Part shown: positions 36,542 through 44,461 of the stretch, in pieces | How the letters are laid out: every line of letters starts with the position of its first letter | How positions within the stretch are numbered: the stretch's first letter is position 1 | From: Sphingomonas flavalba | Lineage (GTDB): Bacteria; Pseudomonadota; Alphaproteobacteria; Sphingomonadales; Sphingomonadaceae | Direction: 5' to 3' | DNA length: 64,000 nt | NCBI RefSeq assembly: GCF_004796535.1 | Contig: NZ_SPHY01000009.1 | Span: 62,001-126,000 of the forward strand | The notes under the pieces: model-generated | Database searches by the model: none | Seen by the model: the letters and a program-made list of their open reading frames with translations, nothing else | Told to the model about the DNA's origin: nothing | Position numbers and translations under genes: made by a program

Positions 36542-37533
36542 CCAGCCCCGTCGTCCTGACCCGGCGCCGGCTGGTGGCGGCGGCGCCGCTGCTGGCGCTG
36601 CTCGGCGTCGCCCCGGCGCTTGCCCAGTCGCTCGCCAGCGGCTCGATCGCCGACACGGTCCAGAAGATGAAGCCCGGCGAATATCTGTGGGCACCCGACA
36701 TCGCGCCGCAGGGGCCGGTGGTGATCATCGTCAGCGTCGAAACGCAGCGCGCCTACGTCTACCGCAACGGCGTGCTGATCGGCATCTCCACCGCTTCGAC
36801 CGGCAAGGCCGGGCACGAGACGCCGACCGGGGTATTCACGATCCTGCAGAAGAAGGTCGACCATAAGTCGAACCTCTACAACAACGCGCCGATGCCGTTC
36901 ATGCAGCGGCTGACCTGGGACGGCATCGCCATGCACGCCGGCAACCTGCCCGGCTATCCCGCCTCGCACGGCTGCATCCGCCTGCCGCGCAAATTCGCCG
37001 AGCTGCTCTATGGCGTCACCCGCCTTGGCCTGACCGTCGTCGTCACCGACCGGGCGGAAGTGCCGCGCGTCGCGCCCGGCCCCGGCTTCCTGCAGGAGCC
37101 GGCGGGGGAAGCGCCAGACCTTGCCGGCCGCTCCTTCTGGCGGCCGGAACGGGCGCAGGACGGCCCGCTGTCGATCGTCATCAGCACCGCCGACCGGCGG
37201 ATGCTGGTGTTGCGCAACGGCGTGACGATCGGGTCGGCGCCGGTAGCGATCGCCGAGGCGATCAACGGGCCACGCGCCTACACGCTGCGTGCGATCGACG
37301 CGGACGGCTTCCACTGGATGCGGCTGCTGTTGCCGGGACAAAGCGCCGACGGCGAACCGGTCGAGGTCAGCTCGGCCGAGCGCGCCCGGCTGCATCTGGC
37401 GGAGGATTTCCGCCAGGCCCTCGCCACCGCGCTGGCCCCCGGCGCCACGGTTGTGGTAACCACCGACACCTTGCAGAGCGGCGCCACCGGCAAGAAGCTG
37501 ACGGTGATCGCCGGGGAGGACAAACCGGAATGA
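36538..37533 (+). CDS. L,D-transpeptidase (YkuD) family protein
   Basis: 331 residues. A twin-arginine-like leader (TRRRLVAAAPLLALLG) precedes the YkuD domain. The catalytic motif is MHAGNLPGYPASHGCIRLP, with the nucleophile Cys in SHGCIR. It would link or modify peptidoglycan stem peptides in the periplasm. A second region (SIVISTADRRMLVLRNG) resembles a degenerate repeat of the first strand region. It is between the DUF2147 gene and a second transpeptidase-like gene, both joined by ATGA overlaps. Confidence 0.9.
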   Translation: MTSPVVLTRRRLVAAAPLLALLGVAPALAQSLASGSIADTVQKMKPGEYLWAPDIAPQGPVVIIVSVETQRAYVYRNGVLIGISTASTGKAGHETPTGVFTILQKKVDHKSNLYNNAPMPFMQRLTWDGIAMHAGNLPGYPASHGCIRLPRKFAELLYGVTRLGLTVVVTDRAEVPRVAPGPGFLQEPAGEAPDLAGRSFWRPERAQDGPLSIVISTADRRMLVLRNGVTIGSAPVAIAEAINGPRAYTLRAIDADGFHWMRLLLPGQSADGEPVEVSSAERARLHLAEDFRQALATALAPGATVVVTTDTLQSGATGKKLTVIAGEDKPE

Positions 37534-38144
37534 CCGACAGCCTGTCGAGGCGGCAGATTTTATGGGTGGCCGCCGGGGCGGCGCTGGGCAGCGTGGCGTC
37601 GCCGGTGTTCGCCGCCTTGCCCGCCGGCGATCCGAAGGCCCTGTCCGGGCTGATAACGCGCGCGAACGCCGCGCTCGAACGGCATGGCGATCGCATCGCC
37701 GTTCGCGACCGCTTCGCCGTCGCCGATTTCTCGGCGCCGTCCTGGATGCCGCGCTTCCACCTCGTCGACCGGGCGAGCGGGCGGGTCACCCCTCTGCTCG
37801 TCGCCCATGGTCGCGGCTCGGACCCGGCGCACAGTGGCTGGGTCAGGCGGCTGTCCAACGAACCCGGCTCGCTCGCCTCCTCGGCCGGCGCCTATCTCGC
37901 CGGCGACGCCTATATCGGCAAGCACGGCCAGTCGCGGCGGCTGATCGGGCTTGATCCGACCAACGACAATGCGGAGGCGCGGGCCATCGTCGTCCACGCC
38001 GCCTGGTATGTCGGGCCGAACATGGTGCGCGATCACGGCAAGCTCGGGCGCAGCGAAGGCTGCTTCGCCTTCTCTGAAACCGATCTCGCGCTGGTCATGG
38101 ATCGGCTGGCGCCCGGCACCCTGCTCTACGCCGACCGCGCCTGA
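37530..38144 (+). CDS. Murein L,D-transpeptidase catalytic-domain family protein (YkuD-like, type 2)
   Basis: 204 residues. A signal (LSRRQILWVAAGAALGSVAS) precedes a domain with RFHLVDRASGRV, RAIVVHAAWYVG and the motif LGRSEGCFAFSE, whose Cys is the expected nucleophile (SEGC replaces SHGC). It probably works on peptidoglycan alongside the preceding enzyme. It is last in the three-gene unit 36128-38144, converging on the TonB receptor with a terminator between. Confidence 0.87.
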   Translation: MTDSLSRRQILWVAAGAALGSVASPVFAALPAGDPKALSGLITRANAALERHGDRIAVRDRFAVADFSAPSWMPRFHLVDRASGRVTPLLVAHGRGSDPAHSGWVRRLSNEPGSLASSAGAYLAGDAYIGKHGQSRRLIGLDPTNDNAEARAIVVHAAWYVGPNMVRDHGKLGRSEGCFAFSETDLALVMDRLAPGTLLYADRA

Positions 38145-38160
38145 GCGCTCTCTCCTTCCG

Positions 38161-38185
38161 CAAAAACGACGGCGCCGAAGCGCCG
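38161..38185 (-). terminator. Rho-independent terminator with UUCG loop
   Basis: On the minus strand, CGGCGC-TTCG-GCGCCG forms a 6-pair stem closed by the very stable UUCG tetraloop, followed by TCG and then TTTTT. It lies about 60 bases after the TonB receptor stop and so ends the minus-strand unit. On the plus strand there is no T-tract. Confidence 0.75.
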
Positions 38186-38242
38186 CCAGTGGCTGCCGGA
38201 TGAAGGCGGGAGATGGCTGCCCCCACCCGGCAGGTGCCGACC

Positions 38243-41086
38243 CTAGAACCGCGTCCTGACCCCGATTGTGATGTACCGCCCCATCACGTCGTACAGCGCC
38301 CGCGCCGTCGGCAACTGGCTGCCCGGGTTCTGGTCGGTGACGAAGAACGGCCCCTTCTTGTTGAACAGATTGTTCACCGTCGCGAACATCTGCAGCCCGT
38401 CGCCCATTCCGCCGATATTCTTGCTGAAATTGATATCGGTGTAGAAGGCTGGCGCAATGTGGTTGTCGACATAGTACTGGATCTTCGACTTCACATAGGA
38501 TCCGATCATCCGTTCCTGCACGCCGATGCTGAAACTGTCGTTGGCGTAGGTGATGCTCAGATTGCCGCGCCATTTCGGCAGCGGATAGGTCGACGACAGG
38601 AAGCCCGGCAGGTCGGACGTGCCGGCATATTCGATCAGGTCCGCCGCAGCGGTATCCTGCCGCTTGTACGAAATCAGCCGGGTGCCGAGCAGCCGCGCCG
38701 ACAACGTGCCGTTGCCCACGTCGGCGCGATAGCCGAATTCGAAGTCGACGCCCTTGGTGCTGAGCACCGCGACGTTGTTGTTCACGCCGGACACTTCGAC
38801 CGGAATGTTGTTGGCGTCGCGGGTGATCAGGCTGCACAGCGGGCTTTGCGGGTTCGATCCGCAGCCGAGCAGGATCTGGCTGGAGCTACCCGGCGTGCCG
38901 ATCGCGTCCTTGATCTTGATCCGATAGAAATCGACCGATCCGTAGAAGCCGGCCAGCGCCTGCGGTTGCAGCACGACGCCCAGGGTCAGCGTATCGGCCT
39001 TCTCCGGCTTCAGCGCCGGATTGCCGCCGCCGCGCGTGCGCACGTCGTAGGTGCCGTTGGTCACCGGGTCGAACACCGACTGGATCAGCAGCGTCTGCCC
39101 GGCGAACAGTTCGAACAGCGAAGGCGCGCGGATGTCGCGTGACACCGCCGCGCGCAGGCGGATGTCGCTCACCGGCTCCCACACGCCGCCGAGCTTGAAG
39201 CTGTCAACGCCGCCGCTGGTCGAATAATCGGCATGGCGGAACGCGCCGTTCAGCTCCAGCATCCGGGTGAAGGGCGCATCGGCGATCAGCGGCAGCACCG
39301 CTTCAGCATACACCTCCTTCACATTGTACGATCCGTGCGCAACGCCCACGTTCGTCGATGAAAACAGCGTGCCGTTTCCGCCGCGAATGCCCTGGAAATC
39401 GACCGGAACGTCCGGGTCGCTATTGCTGGTCTGAACGATCTTCTGCTTGCGGATCTCACCACCAAAGGCGACTGTCACCGGCCCGGCCCAGGTCGAGAAC
39501 AGCGAACCGCGGACGTTCAGCACGCCGCTGGTCAGCTCGTTTCTGGTCCGCCACCAGGAATCGTCCAGCACCCACTGCATCGCCGCCGGATCGCCACGCC
39601 CCATGCCGAGCACGTTCAGCGGCACGCAGTCAGCGAAGCGGCTTGGATCGACTTGAGTGATGCGGCAAACCGGCGTGCCGTTCGGGCCGGCGACCGCATC
39701 GACCGCGGCGAACAACTTGTCGCGGCGAATCTCCTGCGTGACGCTGGAAAAGCGGGATTCGCCGTAGGTGAAGGCGGTGTCCCATTTCCAGTCACCGCCC
39801 AACCCGCCGGCCGCACCGACCCGCGCGATTACCGATTTCATCTTCTGCTCGCTGGGAATGGCGCCAAGCCGCTTGGCGCGGGTGTCCCATTCGGTGAAGT
39901 GGCGGGCGATCTGGATGCTCTGCGTGCCGAGCGCCGCCAACTGTGCCGGGGTCAACTGCTGCTGCAGATAGACGTTGTCGGCATAGATCGGGATATTGGT
40001 CGTCCTGAGATTGAAATTCTCGCCGCGATTCTCGTCGGTGTTGAGGCTGGCCTGCGCGAATAGCTCCAGCCCGTCCGCTGCCTCGTAGGTCGCGCGGAAA
40101 AACGCCTGCCCGGTGCTCGATTCCGGCACCAGCGTGCAGTCGACGCACTCGTCCGGGCCGTCACTGCCCTGGCCGAAACCGGCGCGGCCGATCGCGGTGC
40201 CGGCGTTCAATGGCACCAGCGCGCCGGTCGGCAGGAACTGCAGGTTGCGCAGCGCCGCCGGGCCGGCGGTGATCAGGCCGCCGCGCGTCGTCCGGTTGGT
40301 GGTGACGCCCGGATAGTCGAGGAACGGGTTGCCGATCGTGCCGATCGCACCGGACTGCAACGACGGATCACGCGCGCCGGTCACCCACAGATCGCCGGCG
40401 CCCGAACGCGCGTTGCGGCGGGGAATGCCGTCGGTCGAATAATATTCGACGCTCGCCTGCACGCGCAGCCGGTCGTCGAACAGCGCAGTGCCGCCGGCGA
40501 CGCCCAGCCGATAGGAGAAACCGTCGCCATAGGTCGACAGCCCGGCCTGTGCCAGCGCCTTCACCCCCCGGAAACGCGTGTCGGTGACGTAGTTGACCAC
40601 CCCTGACACCGCATCGGATCCGTAGACTGCCGACGCGCCGCCCGTGACCGTCTCGACCCGCTGGATCAGCATCTGCGGGATGACGTTGGTGTCGACGCCG
40701 CCGTTGTTGCCACTCGGCGGCAGGCGGTAGCCATCCTGCAGGACCAGCACACGCTGCGGGCCGAGATTGCGCAGGTTCAGGTAGTTGCCGGAGCGGACAC
40801 GGTTGGAGCTGACCAGCTGCGCCGTCTGCGCATTGACCGCGCCCTGAAACACCGGAAGCTGGTTCAGTCCCTCGGCAATGCCTCCCGGCGCGTTGGCGGC
40901 CAGCGATTCCGTCGTGGCGACGGTCAGCGGCGTCGGCGCACGTGTACCGTCCGAAACGACGCGTGATCCGGTGACGACGATCGCTTCGTCCGCGCCGCTC
41001 TCGCCGGCAACCGACGGCGCCTGCGCCATTGCGATAGAGCTGGCCCCGAACAACAGGCAGGCCATTGAGAATGTTGCACGCGACAT
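38243..41086 (-). CDS. TonB-dependent outer-membrane receptor
   Basis: 947 residues. After a signal peptide (ASSIAMAQA) comes a TonB-box-like EAIVVTGSRV, the plug (VETVTGGASAVYGSDAVSG) and a long barrel that ends in ITIGVRTRF. The NGGVDTNVIPQ and LRNLGPQRVLVL segments are typical of the large sphingomonad/xanthomonad receptor class. It follows the quinoprotein gene by 53 bases and belongs to the second sigma-54-controlled transcript. I infer it imports the ligand that the neighbouring regulon handles. Terminated at 38161-38185. Confidence 0.92.
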   Translation of the reverse strand: MSRATFSMACLLFGASSIAMAQAPSVAGESGADEAIVVTGSRVVSDGTRAPTPLTVATTESLAANAPGGIAEGLNQLPVFQGAVNAQTAQLVSSNRVRSGNYLNLRNLGPQRVLVLQDGYRLPPSGNNGGVDTNVIPQMLIQRVETVTGGASAVYGSDAVSGVVNYVTDTRFRGVKALAQAGLSTYGDGFSYRLGVAGGTALFDDRLRVQASVEYYSTDGIPRRNARSGAGDLWVTGARDPSLQSGAIGTIGNPFLDYPGVTTNRTTRGGLITAGPAALRNLQFLPTGALVPLNAGTAIGRAGFGQGSDGPDECVDCTLVPESSTGQAFFRATYEAADGLELFAQASLNTDENRGENFNLRTTNIPIYADNVYLQQQLTPAQLAALGTQSIQIARHFTEWDTRAKRLGAIPSEQKMKSVIARVGAAGGLGGDWKWDTAFTYGESRFSSVTQEIRRDKLFAAVDAVAGPNGTPVCRITQVDPSRFADCVPLNVLGMGRGDPAAMQWVLDDSWWRTRNELTSGVLNVRGSLFSTWAGPVTVAFGGEIRKQKIVQTSNSDPDVPVDFQGIRGGNGTLFSSTNVGVAHGSYNVKEVYAEAVLPLIADAPFTRMLELNGAFRHADYSTSGGVDSFKLGGVWEPVSDIRLRAAVSRDIRAPSLFELFAGQTLLIQSVFDPVTNGTYDVRTRGGGNPALKPEKADTLTLGVVLQPQALAGFYGSVDFYRIKIKDAIGTPGSSSQILLGCGSNPQSPLCSLITRDANNIPVEVSGVNNNVAVLSTKGVDFEFGYRADVGNGTLSARLLGTRLISYKRQDTAAADLIEYAGTSDLPGFLSSTYPLPKWRGNLSITYANDSFSIGVQERMIGSYVKSKIQYYVDNHIAPAFYTDINFSKNIGGMGDGLQMFATVNNLFNKKGPFFVTDQNPGSQLPTARALYDVMGRYITIGVRTRF

Positions 41087-41139
41087 GATGTTCCCTCCGC
41101 AGCTTTTTAATATTTTAAGTGATTACAGTGTATTATGCT

Positions 41140-43200
41140 CTATTTTTCTTCTTGTGATTTAAGATACTCCGCCACTGCATCGATTTGTTCGGCGCTCATC
41201 CCGGCGGCCAGTGGCTGCATCGTCCCGGTGGTCATCGCCGTGATCAGATGCGGCTTGGGCAGGCTGGCGATCGCCGCCTTGGGCGGCGCTTCCGACACGT
41301 TGGATTCGTGGCAGGCGGCACAGCGTCCGGCGAACAGCGCCTTGCCCTGTGCGACCTTGCCCACCGGCTGGGCCGGCGCCGGCGTGGGCGTCGCAGTCGG
41401 CCGCGGGCGCGGTTTGGCGGATTTCGGCAGCAGGCCGAACGCCTGGACGCGGTCGGTGCCGACCAGCACCAGGCCGTTAACCACCGCCGGCTCGTTATAC
41501 TTGCCGCTCGGGTACAGCTCGCCCGGCGCGGTCTTCCACAACAGCTTCAACGTCGTCGCATCGAAGGCGTAGAGCGTCGGGCGCGGCGCATCGGCGGTGT
41601 CCAGCTTGGTCAGCCGCGGCGCGTTCGGGTCCATCACCCAGACGATGGCGTCCTTGCCGCCATTACTGCTCACCGTCGGCGAGCCGGGGTTGAAGAAGGT
41701 CTGGGTCATCTCCCGCGCCGCGATGCGGGGAAAGGCCGGCTTGCCCGGCGCGGTCATGATCCGCACCTTGATCAGCCCCGGCGGCACCGGCGTCGAATAG
41801 TCCTGCCCCGCCTTGCTGCTGCCGGTGGCGAAGATGAAATGCTGCTTGCCGTCGGAAAAATAGGCGGCGGTCGACCGGCTCTTGGCCGAATTCATCATGC
41901 CGATATCGTCGGAATAAGGGCCGAACAGGTTGATCGGCCCGCGCGTGCCGAACTGCGGCTGCGGTTCCGGGTCGACCAGCGACGTGTCGGTTTCCGGATC
42001 GGTACTGCACGGGTGGCGCTTGACCAGGTCGCCGGGCATATGATCCCGGTCCAGCATGTAGAAATTGCCCTGCTTGCCGCCACCCAGCACCATTAGCCGC
42101 GGCGTCGCGGTTTCCGACGCCGGCAGGTCGACGACGATCGTGCCACTGCTGCCCAGATCGATGTCGTTGGCGGCCACCTGGCAGTAATTGAACGGCGTAT
42201 ATGTGCCGGTCAGCGTAAAGCCCTTGGCCGGGTCGTCGCGCAGCTGGATGATAGACTGGCCCCAGCTATGCGGGCTGTCCGGGTAGACGCCGGGAATGCC
42301 CGCCTTCAGTCGCACCGCCATCAGGTAGCTGGCGCCGGTGGCGATATGCACCCGCCCCTGCTTGTCGATCGACGGGCCGCCGGACGCCCACATGCCGCCC
42401 TGCAACTGGTCGCTGACCGGCGTCGTCGAGAACGCGGAGGCCACCTTGGCGTTGCGGGTATCGATGCTGACTACCCAGCCGCTCTGCCCGTCTTTGCCGA
42501 ACGCCATGTACAGGCGGCTCTTGTCCGGGCTCAGGTTCAGCGCGCCGCGCTGCCAGTGTTTCAGGGTCGACGGAAACTGGTTGGTGCCGTTGCGGGTCAC
42601 GCCCGGCCGGTTGACGGTGGCGGCGTCGACAGTCAGCGGCCAGCCACGCACATCCTCGCCGGTCCTGACGTCGAGCGCGTGCATCTGCCACTGGCGATCC
42701 AGGTCGCAGGAACTGACGTAGATGCGGTTCTGGTCGCGGTCGATAACCGGGGTGCTGAGCACGCCGATCAACTCCAGCGTCCCTTCGCACGGCTTCAACG
42801 CCAGCCGCTTGCGCCACAGGATGGTGCCCGGCGCCACGCCCTTATGGGCGGCGGTGCTGATCGCATAGGCGTAGCCGTTGGTCGTCGCGACATAGGCGAC
42901 GGAGAATCGGCCGCGGTGCTGGCCGGCGGCGATCTTCACCGAATCCAGATAAAGCGGCGACGCCTGCAGCCGCGGCGGCCGCCCCTCGAAACTGTCCAGT
43001 TCCGGCGATTCCCACAACAGGCCGAACCGGTCGCCGGCCACCGCCGCCGGCGTCAGCACCGTCTCATGCGGGTTCCAGCCGGTCCGCTGGGCATCATAAT
43101 GGTATGTCAGCTTGTCGACACGGCCGGGCGCCTCGCCGTCGCCCAGCATCGAGCATGCGGACAACAGGGCGATCGCGGCGAACAGTGGCAGTGTCTTCAT
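41140..43200 (-). CDS. Quinoprotein-like lipoprotein with C-terminal cytochrome c domain
   Basis: About 686 residues. It begins with a lipoprotein signal (LLSACSM, Cys acylated). The bulk is a PQQ-dehydrogenase-like beta-propeller with repeated strand motifs such as AYVATTNGYAYAI and TLYAFDATTLKLLW. A Pro-rich linker leads to a short cytochrome c domain with CAACH at 627-631 and a candidate axial Met in GTMQPLAAG. It probably oxidises an alcohol or sugar in the periplasm and passes electrons through its own haem. It follows a sigma-54 promoter at 43420-43435 and is read together with the TonB receptor. Confidence 0.87.
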   Translation of the reverse strand: MKTLPLFAAIALLSACSMLGDGEAPGRVDKLTYHYDAQRTGWNPHETVLTPAAVAGDRFGLLWESPELDSFEGRPPRLQASPLYLDSVKIAAGQHRGRFSVAYVATTNGYAYAISTAAHKGVAPGTILWRKRLALKPCEGTLELIGVLSTPVIDRDQNRIYVSSCDLDRQWQMHALDVRTGEDVRGWPLTVDAATVNRPGVTRNGTNQFPSTLKHWQRGALNLSPDKSRLYMAFGKDGQSGWVVSIDTRNAKVASAFSTTPVSDQLQGGMWASGGPSIDKQGRVHIATGASYLMAVRLKAGIPGVYPDSPHSWGQSIIQLRDDPAKGFTLTGTYTPFNYCQVAANDIDLGSSGTIVVDLPASETATPRLMVLGGGKQGNFYMLDRDHMPGDLVKRHPCSTDPETDTSLVDPEPQPQFGTRGPINLFGPYSDDIGMMNSAKSRSTAAYFSDGKQHFIFATGSSKAGQDYSTPVPPGLIKVRIMTAPGKPAFPRIAAREMTQTFFNPGSPTVSSNGGKDAIVWVMDPNAPRLTKLDTADAPRPTLYAFDATTLKLLWKTAPGELYPSGKYNEPAVVNGLVLVGTDRVQAFGLLPKSAKPRPRPTATPTPAPAQPVGKVAQGKALFAGRCAACHESNVSEAPPKAAIASLPKPHLITAMTTGTMQPLAAGMSAEQIDAVAEYLKSQEEK

Positions 43201-43327
43201 CGTCCTCTCCAGGGTCTGCAGGGCAGCCCGTGACCCGGCACCGAAACCGTCGGGCCGGCCGTTAATTGTCTTGTTGGAGCGAGGAAGCGGCACGCGCGTG
43301 GCCTAATGTCAGGTACCCTGCTCGTCG

Positions 43328-43365
43328 CCGCCGGCCGCGCGGCCCGGCGGCTGCGGCGCAGCCGC
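43328..43365 (-). promoter_or_regulatory. Two overlapping hairpins in the leader of the quinoprotein gene
   Basis: Within the predicted 5' leader, CCGCCGG (43328-43334) pairs with CCGGCGG (43344-43350), and GCGGCTGC (43347-43354) pairs with GCAGCCGC (43358-43365). The arms share 43347-43350, so both cannot form fully at once, as in attenuators. No U-tract follows. The region is otherwise gene-free: 43201-43541 holds only these, the sigma-54 promoter and an upstream site. Confidence 0.4.
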
Positions 43366-43419
43366 AACGCTCGGGAATCCGCGGGTTCGGTTCCTCCTCA
43401 CCCTGTTCCATTCCGGTTC

Positions 43420-43435
43420 AGCAAATTACGTGCCA
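43420..43435 (-). promoter_or_regulatory. Sigma-54 promoter in front of quinoprotein and TonB receptor
   Basis: Read on minus, TGGCAC-GTAAT-TTGCT is a consensus -24/-12 promoter (TGGCAC-N5-TTGCW). The same core occurs at 47884-47899. The start of transcription should be near 43409, giving a leader of about 210 bases before the gene at 43200. A GTTACC-CAAT-GGTAAC dyad sits about 63-80 bases upstream. Confidence 0.85.
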
Positions 43436-43497
43436 AGTCCGAAACCACGCATTTCGGCGGCGGCGGTGCGCCGGGCGGCCTGCCCCCGGCGCAGAAT

Positions 43498-43515
43498 TGT
43501 TACCCAATGGTAACA
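43498..43515. promoter_or_regulatory. Upstream activator-type palindrome
   Basis: TGTTACC-CAAT-GGTAACA is a perfect 7-pair dyad with a 4-base centre. It lies 63-80 bases upstream of the sigma-54 promoter, the usual place for an enhancer-binding protein. Its GTTAC half-site recurs several times ahead of the other sigma-54 promoter (47945-47994). Confidence 0.7.
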
Positions 43516-43541
43516 GCCACTGCCAAACTACACAGCACCCC

Positions 43542-44405
43542 CTATTCGGGCAGCGGCGTGTCGGGCGTCTTGACCCGCGTCGAGTCCTTGTAGGTCCGGC
43601 GCGGCTCGGGCGCCGGAACCGGGTTGGAAATGAACCGGCCGCTGATATCCGGGAAACTGTCGAGCGGCTTGATGACGATGTCCTTGAACTGGACATAGCT
43701 CGGCTTGGATATGTGGAGCTGGAGGCCGATCAGCCCATCCCTGGGGCTGAGCGGATCGTTGATCGTCGCATCGATCGCCAGATACCCGTTGACCGCCTGG
43801 ACGACGCGGTTGCCGTGGACGATCACCACGCCCTCGTTCCACGCCTCGCCGGTCGGCTTCACCGCCTTCAATATCGCCTCGCGCGGGTTGACCATCTCGG
43901 TCACGCTACGGACGATCCGCCCGGTGCCGCCGCCGCCGGACTGGATCCGGGTGACCTCCGCCCGCTGGCCGAGCAGCACCATTTCCTGCCGGTCGCCCAG
44001 CTCGTCATACAGCATCGCGAACCGGTCGATGTCCTTGGTGATCGGCGTCACATTGGCCTGCATTCCGGCCATCGCGAAATTGCCGGGCACCTGGCCGCTG
44101 CGGAACTGGATACCGGAATTGCCGAAATCATTGGCGAAGCGATATTTGAACCGCAGCTCGAAATTGGGAAATTCCCGCTCCAGGATCAGATAGGTATTCT
44201 TGTCGATCAGCTGTTCCGAACCGCCGGTGATCGCCCCGTCGCGCACCGACCACAACGTCATGTCGCCACGCCAGCCGCTCAGTGTCTTGCCGTCGAACAG
44301 CGAAATGAAACCATCCGGCACCGCTGCCGGTGCCTTCGCCACGGCCGGACCGGCCAAGGCGATAAGAACCGCGCCGATCGCTGCGGTTGCACCCATTCGT
44401 TTCAT
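43542..44405 (-). CDS. DUF1080 protein (3-keto-disaccharide hydrolase family)
   Basis: About 287 residues. A signal peptide (cleavage near GPAVA) precedes the concanavalin-like DUF1080 domain with FISLFDGKTLSGWRGD at its start, FRSGQVPG and GLIGLQLHISKPSYVQFKDI at its end. Some DUF1080 proteins hydrolyse 3-keto-glycosides, which suggests oxidised sugars as substrates here. The ATG at 44405 follows GGGAG at 9-10 bases. It is the last gene of the operon beginning at 47848, 56 bases after the ThuA-cupin gene. Confidence 0.87.
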   Translation of the reverse strand: MKRMGATAAIGAVLIALAGPAVAKAPAAVPDGFISLFDGKTLSGWRGDMTLWSVRDGAITGGSEQLIDKNTYLILEREFPNFELRFKYRFANDFGNSGIQFRSGQVPGNFAMAGMQANVTPITKDIDRFAMLYDELGDRQEMVLLGQRAEVTRIQSGGGGTGRIVRSVTEMVNPREAILKAVKPTGEAWNEGVVIVHGNRVVQAVNGYLAIDATINDPLSPRDGLIGLQLHISKPSYVQFKDIVIKPLDSFPDISGRFISNPVPAPEPRRTYKDSTRVKTPDTPLPE

Positions 44406-44461
44406 GTTACGCTCCCTTTCAGACTGGCCTTTGCTTCTGCCGTTCCCGGCGGCGCCCGGCG

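Noticed and set aside
34912-37395. 827-codon minus-strand frame opposite biotin carboxylase and transpeptidase genes
   Set aside because: It spans several certain plus-strand genes and their boundaries and has no protein-like pattern.
43306-43593. Plus-strand open frame between the quinoprotein and DUF1080
   Set aside because: It covers the sigma-54 promoter and upstream dyad and has no homology-like pattern, so it is a chance frame.
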